NCBI GenBank assembly: GCA_001028025.1
Contig: LDAQ01000036.1
Span: forward strand, 1 to 47,986
Direction: 5' to 3'
Length of the DNA: 47,986 nucleotides
Source: Faecalicatena fissicatena
GTDB taxonomy: Bacteria; Bacillota; Clostridia; Lachnospirales; Lachnospiraceae
Numbering within the stretch: position 1 is the first letter of the stretch; each line of letters begins with the position of its first letter. The translations under genes and the position numbers were made by a program. This document shows, in pieces, positions 8,220 to 16,022 of this stretch. A model generated the notes under the pieces. It saw only the letters and a list, made by a program, of their open reading frames with translations. It had not been told where the DNA came from and did no database searches.

Positions 8220-10878
8220 TTGCGGATATGATATTCTGGCGTACAATTTTTCTGCCGCCCATATAGTAAGCTCCTATGATAGAAGCAAGAACCAGTAAGG
8301 TGTAGCCAAGGACGGCTGCATATGGTGCAAAAGGCAGATATTCTGCCAGTGTTACCTCATTGATGTAAAGGAAACCTGCAAGGACTGCTGCCTGGAACGG
8401 CAGACTGTAGAGCAATGGTTTTAGCCCCAGTTCCAATCCTTCCAGAAACAGCATCCGCCAGAGCTGTGCCGGTGAGAGGCCAACCGATTTGAGCATTGCG
8501 AACTCCCGGCTTCTCTGGCGCAGATTTCCGGAAATACTTGCCCACACATTGGAAATACCGATCAGTGCCAGCAGCCCGGTTAAGAATGCCACAATAATGC
8601 TCATAACGTTGGTGGACTGCTCTTGCATCTCGTCCTTTTCTGCCAGGTCAGATACCATGTAGTCGCCGCTGCCGTAATATTTCCCGAGGATCTGACTGAT
8701 CTGTCCGGAGACTTTCTGAACCAGCGGATAAGAGATGCCTCCGGTGTCATCTGTCAGAAAGATGCCGTTGATGGATGAGGCGGTGTACTGCCGTTTTTCA
8801 CTGCAGGATTCGGCGATATCCAGCACATGTTCCATAGGCATAATTGCAACTAATGTAAAACGCGGCAGACCGATGCCTTTTGCGGGAAGTTCTGATACAA
8901 GATCCCCCGCGGTAAGGCTGAACTCAAAATCACCGGTATCTTCATCATAGGCTCTTTCTGTAAAAGTGAGCAACTGTCCCTGCTCAAGTTTCAGGATATC
9001 ATGGTAGACGTTTTGTTTACGGGTGCTCGCTTTAGGATCCGCGGTCCGGTTATAAATCAGCGCCTTAGAGGGATCCTCATAATAAGAAGCAGGATTCGTA
9101 TGCATTTTTTTGCAGTATTCATTGAAACTGTCTTCCTCCAGGCCTATGAGTACAGAATAAATCCGGTACTTCCCGTTCCTTTCAATCGGGGAATATTTTT
9201 TTTCAGAGACAATTTGATCAAACCCGCCCAAATACGTTTCGATATCGTCGGAAGTCTGAGATTCTGTGATCCAGGTGGCACAGGGCATTTTATTCATTAA
9301 AACTCCCTTTGAGATGCCAGGCACTTCCAGAACCTCATCCAGGGCCTTCTGTTCAGGCGGCCTGCCGTCGCTGATACTGAAAAAAACGTGGCCATTGGAT
9401 TCATCCTGCGCCCTGTATACTTCTTTTGATGCATTCTGAGCAGTAATAATGTATAGAAAGCCTGTCAGCAGAAGGAAAGAAAGGCACAGTGAAATGGTAG
9501 CGGCCCTATAGGATTTTTTTCGTGCAGCGAGGGCGTTGGAAGCCAGCTCCCCGCTGATTCCAAAACGGCTGGATATGCGTCCCTGCCGGATCTTTTTCCC
9601 TTTCAGCATCTCTACCTGCCTCAAAGCCTCTACAGGCATCATTTTTGCGATTCTGCGGGCGGGTATTCTTGCTGAGAGCCATGCGGTGGCGGCGGACAAA
9701 AGTATTGCCGGCAGTATGGCGGGAAGTCCAAAGGTAAGTACAATATCCGGAGCGGTTCTGCCGATATTGTTTGCCCCGTTAATCAGACGAAACAGCCCTA
9801 TATCCAGCAGCCAGCCGCATAAAATTCCGATTGGAAGCGGTATAATCAGCAGAATCATTGCCTCTGATATCACTGCGGCTCTGATTTGTCTGGGGGATGC
9901 ACCGATTCCCGCAAGTGTTCCGAGCTGTACCAGTTTTTCGCTGGCAGACAGAGCAAAGGCGTTGTGGATGACCAGCACAAATACAGCAATCAACAGCAGA
10001 GATATTACGAGAAACATAGCAGGCACGGCAAGGACGTTGAGACTGTCGATGCTTCCGAGCTGCTCCGGAGAGAGAATCCCGTATTTAGAGAGCAGGTCTG
10101 CATTATATCTGAGCGTATAGCTGCCGTATTCATCCGCCTGATAGCCTATGGAGCGGGCAAGCGCCGGGAGCTCTTTATAAGTGCTCCTCATGGGATCAAA
10201 ACGCAGATAGACTGTAAGCTGATCGTCCGGGGCTATTGTTTTTGGATCAAGGAAGCTCATTCCGGTGTATGCCGGTACAGAGGAGGATGTAGTGACATCC
10301 TGGATTCCTACGATTTTGTAAGTCTTTGTGCCGGTCTGGCGGAAGGTTTCTTCTTCGTGAAATCCGTCTGTTTCCATGCACACCTCTCCCTGATAGATGC
10401 GCTGTCCGATGGGAAGCGTGAGGGTATCGCCCACTTTTGCCTCAGGATGATCCTCAAAGTACTGTTTTGAAAGCACAAGCTCATCGGATGCCTGCGGGAG
10501 TCTGCCTTCGGTCAGAAAATCTTTTTCCGGCATGGAATCCCAGTACTCCTGGCTGGCACCGCGGGTAATGAGGTAGTTCCGTCTGCCTTCGTCTTCAAGC
10601 CTGGCCACCTCCCAGGGACCTTTCACGAGGACTGCAGAGACAGAAGCATAGTTTTCGATGTGCTCCAGGTCTTTCCCATAAGTTGTATCAAAGAGTTCAC
10701 CGTGCCAGTCACCGTCCTCCATCTTAGTAAGGGCAATGGCATCAGTCCACATTGTGTAGACGAAACCGCAGAAGCAGGACATCATAGTGGTCATGAGAAA
10801 TAATGCGGTCATGATGGCAATACTGGTCCGCTTATTTCTTCTGATCGTGTCCCATACGTACTCTCGTAAAATTTTCAT
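8200..10878 (-). CDS. FtsX/MacB-like ABC transporter permease
   Basis: The 892-residue membrane protein has the layout of a large two-module FtsX-type permease: one N-terminal transmembrane helix (about 18-40), a long extracytoplasmic region, three helices (about 285-395), then a second helix near 460, another extracytoplasmic region and three final helices (about 760-880). Such permeases act with LolD/MacB-like ATPases and usually move or sense peptides and lipids instead of driving classical import. The first codon shares one base with the stop of the upstream ATPase gene, so the two are translationally coupled. Its 3' end overlaps the kinase gene by 20 bp in a tail-to-tail arrangement. Confidence 0.88.
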   Translation of the reverse strand: MKILREYVWDTIRRNKRTSIAIMTALFLMTTMMSCFCGFVYTMWTDAIALTKMEDGDWHGELFDTTYGKDLEHIENYASVSAVLVKGPWEVARLEDEGRRNYLITRGASQEYWDSMPEKDFLTEGRLPQASDELVLSKQYFEDHPEAKVGDTLTLPIGQRIYQGEVCMETDGFHEEETFRQTGTKTYKIVGIQDVTTSSSVPAYTGMSFLDPKTIAPDDQLTVYLRFDPMRSTYKELPALARSIGYQADEYGSYTLRYNADLLSKYGILSPEQLGSIDSLNVLAVPAMFLVISLLLIAVFVLVIHNAFALSASEKLVQLGTLAGIGASPRQIRAAVISEAMILLIIPLPIGILCGWLLDIGLFRLINGANNIGRTAPDIVLTFGLPAILPAILLSAATAWLSARIPARRIAKMMPVEALRQVEMLKGKKIRQGRISSRFGISGELASNALAARKKSYRAATISLCLSFLLLTGFLYIITAQNASKEVYRAQDESNGHVFFSISDGRPPEQKALDEVLEVPGISKGVLMNKMPCATWITESQTSDDIETYLGGFDQIVSEKKYSPIERNGKYRIYSVLIGLEEDSFNEYCKKMHTNPASYYEDPSKALIYNRTADPKASTRKQNVYHDILKLEQGQLLTFTERAYDEDTGDFEFSLTAGDLVSELPAKGIGLPRFTLVAIMPMEHVLDIAESCSEKRQYTASSINGIFLTDDTGGISYPLVQKVSGQISQILGKYYGSGDYMVSDLAEKDEMQEQSTNVMSIIVAFLTGLLALIGISNVWASISGNLRQRSREFAMLKSVGLSPAQLWRMLFLEGLELGLKPLLYSLPFQAAVLAGFLYINEVTLAEYLPFAPYAAVLGYTLLVLASIIGAYYMGGRKIVRQNIISAIKDDTI

Positions 10879-11558
10879 CAGGACACCACCTCGTCATACA
10901 GAATTTTACCGTCCTCCAGGGTGATAACGCGGTCTGCCTTCAGGGCAGTTTTTTCATCGTGTGTAATCAGGAGTACAGACTGTCCGTACTGCCGGTTGGA
11001 AAGTCTCAGAAGCTCGATCGTCTCTTCTGAATTTTTTCGGTCCAGATTGCCCGTAGGCTCATCGGCAAGCAGGATTGCCGGATGGTAAATCAGGCTTCTT
11101 GCGATAGCTGTGCGCTGCTGCTGGCCTCCTGATAGTTCACTGGGCAGGTGGGTGAGACGGTCGGTGAGCCCCAGTGTGGAAACAAGATGGCGGAACCGTT
11201 CCTCATCCGGCTTCTGATTATCCAGAAGTACGGGGAGAAGTATATTTTTCCTTACATTGAGTGTGGGTATCAGGTTATAAAACTGATAGACCAGCCCAAC
11301 CTTTCTGCGCCGGAATACCGCAAGCTGCTCCATACTGAGCGTTGAGATATCCGTGTCTTCGATAAAAATATTGCCGCTGGTGGGACGGTCGACCCCTCCC
11401 AGCATATGCAGCAAAGTGGACTTCCCGGAACCGGATGCACCGACAATGGCAGTAAAGCTGCCACGTTCCAGAGAAAGAGAGACATCATCCAGTGCTGTTA
11501 CCGTATTGGAACCACTGCCATAAGTTTTTGTGAGATGACTGCAGCGTAAAATTTCCAT
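10878..11558 (-). CDS. LolD/MacB-like ABC transporter ATP-binding protein
   Basis: The 226-residue ATPase has Walker A GASGSGKST (about residues 39-47), a Q-loop at VYQFYN, the signature LSGGQQQR, Walker B ILLADEPTGNLD and the switch His in LITHDE. It powers the FtsX-like permease encoded directly downstream. Similar two-gene exporters near a two-component system often give resistance to antimicrobial peptides, and expression is usually induced by them. Here the transporter lies on the strand opposite to the regulator and kinase. Confidence 0.93.
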   Translation of the reverse strand: MEILRCSHLTKTYGSGSNTVTALDDVSLSLERGSFTAIVGASGSGKSTLLHMLGGVDRPTSGNIFIEDTDISTLSMEQLAVFRRRKVGLVYQFYNLIPTLNVRKNILLPVLLDNQKPDEERFRHLVSTLGLTDRLTHLPSELSGGQQQRTAIARSLIYHPAILLADEPTGNLDRKNSEETIELLRLSNRQYGQSVLLITHDEKTALKADRVITLEDGKILYDEVVS

Positions 11559-11583
11559 AAGTTAAAAACTCCTTTCATGATTG

Positions 11584-11624
11584 ATGATAACATATTAAAA
11601 AACAAAAGTGACAGGAAAGTGACA
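11584..11624 (-). promoter_or_regulatory. ABC exporter promoter with OmpR-type direct repeat
   Basis: On the minus strand, an extended -10 (TGTTATCAT, complement of 11584-11592) lies about 25 bp before the ATPase start codon. Upstream is the direct repeat TGTCACTTT-N2-TGTCACTTT (complement of 11605-11613 and 11616-11624). The 11-bp period places both half-sites on one helix face, as for OmpR-family dimers. The proximal copy overlaps the expected -35 position, and no good -35 hexamer is seen there, which fits an activator-dependent promoter. Confidence 0.6.
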
Positions 11625-11626
11625 TT

Positions 11627-11704
11627 GGGATTTGGGGAACGAGTTTTAGTGGGGGGAGCGGGCGAGGAGGGGACGCTTACCGAGAGCCGGGACGGACTGT
11701 GAAA
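11627..11704 (-). repeat. Remnant end of a nested-hairpin element
   Basis: Positions 11627-11680 repeat the end flank of element E (GGGATTTGGGGAA, then GAGCGG…GAGGGGACGC). The next bases (GAGCCGGGACGGACTGTGAA) match the start of the outer arm of partial copy G at the window end. No matching second arm or apex follows, so this is a solo end. Unlike the complete copies it is not beside a stop codon; it lies directly upstream of the exporter's regulator repeats. The rest of the 11559-11965 gap holds AT-rich sequence and the palindrome described next. Confidence 0.7.
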
Positions 11705-11869
11705 CCTTATAAAGTGGCTTACATTTTCTTTCCATATTTGCAGAATATAGCTGTTATACTATTAGTTAATTGCTGGGACTTTTATGCTTCACCAATTGAA
11801 TTGATATGCAGAAAAAATATATAAAAAACAGAAAAAGGGTTTTCATTTTGTTGATTGTGAGTTATTATT

Positions 11870-11889
11870 TAGTTAGATAAGGCTAACTA
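11870..11889 (+). promoter_or_regulatory. Palindromic operator, possibly DtxR/IdeR-like
   Basis: TAGTTAG-N6-CTAACTA is a perfect 7-bp inverted repeat 76 bp upstream of the HMA protein gene. Its half-sites resemble those bound by DtxR-family iron or manganese repressors (TTAGGTTAG-type). Given that the next gene encodes a metal-binding protein, metal-dependent control is plausible. The spacing is longer than in classical DtxR boxes, so this is tentative. Confidence 0.5.
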
Positions 11890-11965
11890 TTGGACGCAGG
11901 TGCCGGAATTAACGGCGCTTGTTTCCTCTTATTTCACAGTTAAAGTCAGACAGGAGTGAAGATTT

Positions 11966-12331
11966 ATGGCAACTGCAATTATATGTATCATAATCATTAT
12001 TATTTGTGTACTGGGCATTAGAAGTTATACGAAGCGCTTGACGCATGGGTGCTGTGGGGGCGGTCAGGATACGGTAAAACGTGTAAAGCCGGCAGATAAA
12101 AATATTGCCCATTATCCGTACATAAGGAAAATAAGGATAGGGGGAATGACTTGTGCCAATTGTGCAAAACGAGTGGAAAATGCATTTAACAGTATGGACG
12201 GTGTATTGGCAAAGACTGATTTTGCAGAGGGCAGTGTAACGGTCAGGATGAAAAAGGAACACCCGGACACCAGGCTGAAAGAGGTGGTGCAGTCGGCTGG
12301 TTATTTTGCGGCGGGAATTGAGAAACTGTGA
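11966..12331 (+). CDS. Membrane-anchored HMA-domain metal-binding protein
   Basis: The 121-residue protein begins with one strongly hydrophobic helix (residues 2-18), then a short basic stretch and a Cys/Gly cluster (GCCGGG, about 29-34). This start is like that of the short FeoB-associated Cys-rich membrane proteins. Residues about 52-121 form a heavy-metal-associated (HMA) fold with the metal site GMTCANC (about 59-65). It probably binds copper(I) or a similar soft metal at the inner membrane face and passes it to a P-type ATPase or other partner. No transporter gene is adjacent. It is monocistronic, with a palindromic operator upstream and a likely terminator downstream. Confidence 0.85.
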   Translation: MATAIICIIIIIICVLGIRSYTKRLTHGCCGGGQDTVKRVKPADKNIAHYPYIRKIRIGGMTCANCAKRVENAFNSMDGVLAKTDFAEGSVTVRMKKEHPDTRLKEVVQSAGYFAAGIEKL

Positions 12332-12411
12332 CAGGTCTGTGTATGACTTCAAATATTGAATTTATGATGCACATGAGACTAGTACAGCATTGCATCAAGC
12401 GAAGAAGACTG

Positions 12412-12452
12412 AGCGCGTCTGCGGTAAATATGCCGGGGCGCGCTTTAATTTT
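12412..12452 (+). terminator. Probable terminator after the HMA gene
   Basis: AGCGCG (12412-12417) pairs with CGCGCT (12439-12444), with an inner CGG/CCG pairing, and the stem is followed by TTTAATTTT. The stem is interrupted, so efficiency is uncertain. Confidence 0.5.
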
Positions 12453-12455
12453 AAA

Positions 12456-12484
12456 TTGTGCACTCAGGACTCATATGGTATACT
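12456..12484 (+). promoter_or_regulatory. ddh promoter
   Basis: TTGTGC (12456-12461) and TATACT (12479-12484) with a 17-bp spacer lie 55 bp before the ddh start codon. A GAGAGGAAGG ribosome binding site follows. Confidence 0.6.
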
Positions 12485-12539
12485 TATTAACGATTCTAAA
12501 AAATACTTTTAAAGAAATATTTGAGAGGAAGGATATACG

Positions 12540-13526
12540 ATGGAGAAAATCAGAATTGGAATTGTTGGATATGGGAACATCGGACGTGGAGTTGAACTTG
12601 CGGTGGAACGCAATGAGGATATGGAATTAAAAGCCGTCTTTACACGGCGTGCACCAGAGAGCGTCCGGATTATGACAGAGGGCGTTCCGGTCGTACACAT
12701 GGACAATATGCTGAGCATGAAAGACGAGATCGATGTTATGATCCTGTGCGGCGGTTCTGCAACAGATCTTCCGGTGATCGGACCAGAGATCGTTAAGAAC
12801 TTCAATACAATCGACAGCTTTGACACTCATGCAAAGATTCCGGAATACTTTGCAGGTATGGATGCATCCGCAAAAACAGGCGGACATATCGGAATTATTT
12901 CCGTAGGCTGGGATCCGGGAATGTTTTCTCTGAACAGGATCTATGCGGAGTCCATCCTTGTACAGGGAAATACATATACATTCTGGGGAAAAGGCGTAAG
13001 CCAGGGACATTCGGATGCGATCCGCCGCGTAAAGGGCGTGAAGAATGCCATCCAGTATACCGTACCGGTTGAAGAAGCGGTGGAACAGGTAAGAAGCGGC
13101 TGCGGGCCCAAGCTTACTACAAGAGACAAGCATTTGAGAGAGTGCTATGTAGTTGCAGAGGAAGGCGCGGATTTGAAGGAGATCGAAGAAACCATCAAAA
13201 ACATGCCAAACTACTTCTCAGATTACAACACAACCGTGACATTCATCACCGAAGAAGAGCTGAAAGCAGAACACAGCAGGATGCCTCACGGCGGATTTGT
13301 CATCCGAAGCGGTGAGACAGGAAGAGACGGCAGCAAACACGTAATAGAGTACTCATTGAAGCTGGATTCCAATCCGGAATTCACATCCAGCGTGCTGGTA
13401 TGCTACGCGCGCGCTGCATATCGTCTCTCTAAAAATGGAGAGTCAGGCGCAAAGACTGTATTCGATATCGCACCGGGGCTGCTTTCCATGAAGACGGCAG
13501 AAGAACTGAGGGCAGAGTTACTTTAA
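12540..13526 (+). CDS. ddh: meso-Diaminopimelate D-dehydrogenase
   Basis: The 328-residue NADPH-dependent enzyme reductively aminates L-tetrahydrodipicolinate to meso-diaminopimelate in one step, serving lysine and peptidoglycan synthesis. The N-terminal Rossmann motif is GIVGYGNIGRGVE (about 7-19). The segments CGGSATDLP (about 66-74), SVGWDPGMFSLNR (about 121-133) and KGVSQGHSDAIRRVKGV (about 152-168) are characteristic of Ddh and contact the substrate. Length matches the family. It stands alone with its own promoter. A short GGGGACAGTCCCC palindrome lies between it and the next gene. Confidence 0.93.
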   Translation: MEKIRIGIVGYGNIGRGVELAVERNEDMELKAVFTRRAPESVRIMTEGVPVVHMDNMLSMKDEIDVMILCGGSATDLPVIGPEIVKNFNTIDSFDTHAKIPEYFAGMDASAKTGGHIGIISVGWDPGMFSLNRIYAESILVQGNTYTFWGKGVSQGHSDAIRRVKGVKNAIQYTVPVEEAVEQVRSGCGPKLTTRDKHLRECYVVAEEGADLKEIEETIKNMPNYFSDYNTTVTFITEEELKAEHSRMPHGGFVIRSGETGRDGSKHVIEYSLKLDSNPEFTSSVLVCYARAAYRLSKNGESGAKTVFDIAPGLLSMKTAEELRAELL

Positions 13527-13540
13527 TGAAGTAACGCGAG

Positions 13541-13559
13541 AAAAGGGGACAGTCCCCTT
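13541..13559. repeat. REP-like palindrome, GGGGACAGTCCCC type
   Basis: AAAGGGGAC-A-GTCCCCTTT is a perfect 9-bp inverted repeat in the 48-bp gap between ddh and the XdhC gene. A separate hairpin, GTTACTT/AAGTAAC (13516-13522, 13528-13534), overlaps the ddh stop codon. There is no T-run after the palindrome, so it is not a standard terminator. It shares its design with the palindromes at 21654 and 23603. Confidence 0.65.
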
Positions 13560-13574
13560 TGAAAGGATGATACT

Positions 13575-14597
13575 ATGGAGAAATTATTTCGTTTACTGTA
13601 TGAGTGTATGACGCAGGGGCAGGACGCAGTCCTGGTTACGATTGTCGCAAGCTCTGGTTCTACCCCGCGGGGGGCAGGGGCGCGCATGCTGGTTACCGAC
13701 GCAGGAAGGATCTGCGGTACGGTGGGCGGCGGGGCAATCGAACACCACAGTGAAGGTGTGGCTGCAGAGGTCCTGCGCACGAAGAACTCGCATTTGGAGT
13801 ATTTCCAGCTTAAGAAAAATGAGGTCCAGGATCTGGGGATGATCTGCGGAGGCGATGTAAATGTGTATTTTCAGTACATATCTGCCTGCGATGAACAGAA
13901 TCTGGTTCTAATTAAGGAGATTGAGGCATTATATCAAACAAAAGAAGAATTCTGGCTTGTCAGTGAGATTTCTGAGGACGGGGAGGGAGGTATGGCGGTT
14001 TGCCGCCGGTCTGGCACTATTGCAGGACTGTCCCTTCCGGAAGCGGTTCTGGAAGGGCTGCAGAGGAAACCCGTGCAGATAGATGCAGAGGGGCGGAAGT
14101 ATTACTGTGAGAAAATGCAGCAGCAGGGGCGTGTCTATATATTCGGGGGAGGACACGTTTCACAGGCGCTGGTGCCGGCTCTCGCGGCGGTTGATTTCCG
14201 GTGTGCAGTCCTGGAAGACAGGGAAGAATTCAGCCGGCCGGAGTTATTTCCAGGTGCAGAAGAAATCCTGTTAATTGAGAACAGCCATATTGCCGATTAT
14301 GTAAATATCGGTGCCGAGGACTATGTATGCATCATGACCCGCGGACATAAGGACGATCTGGCTGTCCAGGCACAGGTTTTAAAGACTTCAGCAGCTTATA
14401 TCGGAGTGATCGGGAGCAGGCATAAGAAAGCCGGCGTGTTTGCAAAATTGAAAGAACAGGGATTTACGGATACGGATCTGGACAGAATTACGACTCCGAT
14501 CGGTCTGGCCATCGGGGCAGAGACTCCTGCGGAGATCGCGGTGAGCATCACGGCCCAGCTGATTCAGCAGAGAGCAGGAAGACATCCGCAGACATAG
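13575..14597 (+). CDS. XdhC/CoxI-family protein
   Basis: The 340-residue protein has the two domains of XdhC/CoxI proteins: an N-terminal XdhC_CoxI domain with SSGSTPRGAGARMLV (about 26-40) and GTVGGGAIEHH, and a C-terminal Rossmann-like domain starting near 190 (VYIFGGGHVSQAL). Members insert or sulfurate the molybdenum cofactor of xanthine dehydrogenase and related hydroxylases. A Cys in the DLGMICGGDV segment is typical. No molybdenum hydroxylase or cofactor gene lies nearby, so its client must be encoded elsewhere. The start at 13575 follows GAAAGGATG. Confidence 0.85.
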   Translation: MEKLFRLLYECMTQGQDAVLVTIVASSGSTPRGAGARMLVTDAGRICGTVGGGAIEHHSEGVAAEVLRTKNSHLEYFQLKKNEVQDLGMICGGDVNVYFQYISACDEQNLVLIKEIEALYQTKEEFWLVSEISEDGEGGMAVCRRSGTIAGLSLPEAVLEGLQRKPVQIDAEGRKYYCEKMQQQGRVYIFGGGHVSQALVPALAAVDFRCAVLEDREEFSRPELFPGAEEILLIENSHIADYVNIGAEDYVCIMTRGHKDDLAVQAQVLKTSAAYIGVIGSRHKKAGVFAKLKEQGFTDTDLDRITTPIGLAIGAETPAEIAVSITAQLIQQRAGRHPQT

Positions 14598-14644
14598 CTG
14601 TCCGGCCTCAGTATCTGGTAAATACAGGAACCGCAGGGGAATGT

Positions 14645-14674
14645 TTGCGGAGAGAAAGTAAGATATGATATAAT
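14645..14674 (+). promoter_or_regulatory. Promoter of the symporter gene
   Basis: TTGCGG (14645-14650), an 18-bp spacer and TATAAT (14669-14674) lie 32 bp before the symporter start codon. Confidence 0.55.
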
Positions 14675-14705
14675 ATAGCGATTCTACAGGAAAGGGATTG
14701 AAACT

Positions 14706-15899
14706 ATGAAAAAATTGTTTAATAATCTGCCATTCCGGCTCCTTCTTGGAGTGGTGGCAGGTATCCTTATCGGCCAGATTGCCAATGAAGGATTCATGAA
14801 TATTGTAGTCACTGTTAAATACATTCTTGGACAGCTGATCACATTCTGTGTGCCGCTGATCATCATCGGTTTTATTGCCCCGTCCATTACAAAGCTGGGC
14901 AACAATGCCTCCCGGATGCTGGGAGTGGCCATCGTCATTGCCTATGTATCCTCAGTACTGGCGGCGCTTCTGTCCATGCTGGCAGGATACGGACTGATCC
15001 CGCATCTCTCTATTGTGTCTCAGGTAGATGGACTGAAAGAACTGCCGGAGGTGGTATTCCAGCTGGATATTCCGCAGATCATGCCGGTCATGAGTGCACT
15101 GGTATTTTCCGTAATGATCGGACTCGCGGCTACATGGACAAAGGCCAAAGTGATCACACAAGTGCTGGATGAATTCCAGAAAATTGTACTGGAAATCGTT
15201 ACAAAAGTTGTAATCCCGGTACTGCCGATATTTATAGCATTTACATTCTGTGCATTGTCCTATGAGGGTACAATCACAAAACAGCTGCCGGTATTCATCA
15301 AAGTTGTTCTGATCGTTATGGCAGGACATTATATCTGGCTGGCTGTACTCTATGGAGTGGGCGGAGCCTATTCTAAAAGCAATCCGCTGGACGTAATCAA
15401 GAATTACGGACCGGCCTATATTACAGCTGTGGGAACTATGTCTTCTGCGGCAACTCTGGCAGTTGCCCTGCGGTGTGCGAAGAAATCAGAGCCGCCTCTC
15501 AGAGAGGATATGGTGGATTTCGGAATCCCGCTTTTTGCAAATATCCATCTTTGCGGTTCTGTTCTGACAGAAGTGTTTTTTGTTATGACTGTATCCAAAA
15601 TACTCTACGGAAGCATACCTTCCGCAGGGACAATGGTACTGTTCTGTCTGCTTCTGGGAATCTTTGCAATCGGAGCACCTGGGGTTCCCGGCGGTACCGT
15701 AATGGCTTCCCTGGGGCTGATCACAGGTGTGCTTGGATTTGACGAGACAGGAACTGCACTGATGCTTACGATCTTTGCACTTCAGGACAGCTTTGGAACC
15801 GCATGTAACGTGACCGGAGACGGAGCACTGACTATGATGCTGACCGGTTATGCAAAGAAACATAATATTGAAAAACAGGAAATCAGCATAGATTTATAA
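14706..15899 (+). CDS. Dicarboxylate/amino acid:cation symporter (DAACS)
   Basis: The 397-residue membrane protein belongs to the glutamate/aspartate transporter family (GltP/SstT-like). Hydrophobic helices cover most of it. The first reentrant hairpin carries the serine-rich signature (GTMSSAATLAVAL, about 242-254), and the later GAPGVPGGTVMASLG (about 322-336) and the Asn/Asp-bearing final helix (SFGTACNVTGDGA, about 363-375) form the substrate site. It imports an acidic or small neutral amino acid or a C4-dicarboxylate with sodium or protons. The exact substrate cannot be decided from sequence alone. It has its own promoter, and a 123-bp gap with only a weak stem-loop (15924-15942) separates it from the next gene. 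Confidence 0.9.
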   Translation: MKKLFNNLPFRLLLGVVAGILIGQIANEGFMNIVVTVKYILGQLITFCVPLIIIGFIAPSITKLGNNASRMLGVAIVIAYVSSVLAALLSMLAGYGLIPHLSIVSQVDGLKELPEVVFQLDIPQIMPVMSALVFSVMIGLAATWTKAKVITQVLDEFQKIVLEIVTKVVIPVLPIFIAFTFCALSYEGTITKQLPVFIKVVLIVMAGHYIWLAVLYGVGGAYSKSNPLDVIKNYGPAYITAVGTMSSAATLAVALRCAKKSEPPLREDMVDFGIPLFANIHLCGSVLTEVFFVMTVSKILYGSIPSAGTMVLFCLLLGIFAIGAPGVPGGTVMASLGLITGVLGFDETGTALMLTIFALQDSFGTACNVTGDGALTMMLTGYAKKHNIEKQEISIDL

Positions 15900-16022
15900 A
15901 ATAGTTGGCTGTACTAAGCGTATCCGGCTGTAAGAAAGCCGGCGCGGCGGTGCAGCCGTATTTTATGGTACGGGAAATGCCTCCGGTGAAAGAAGACAGC
16001 AGCGGAGCTGAAGGAAAGATAA

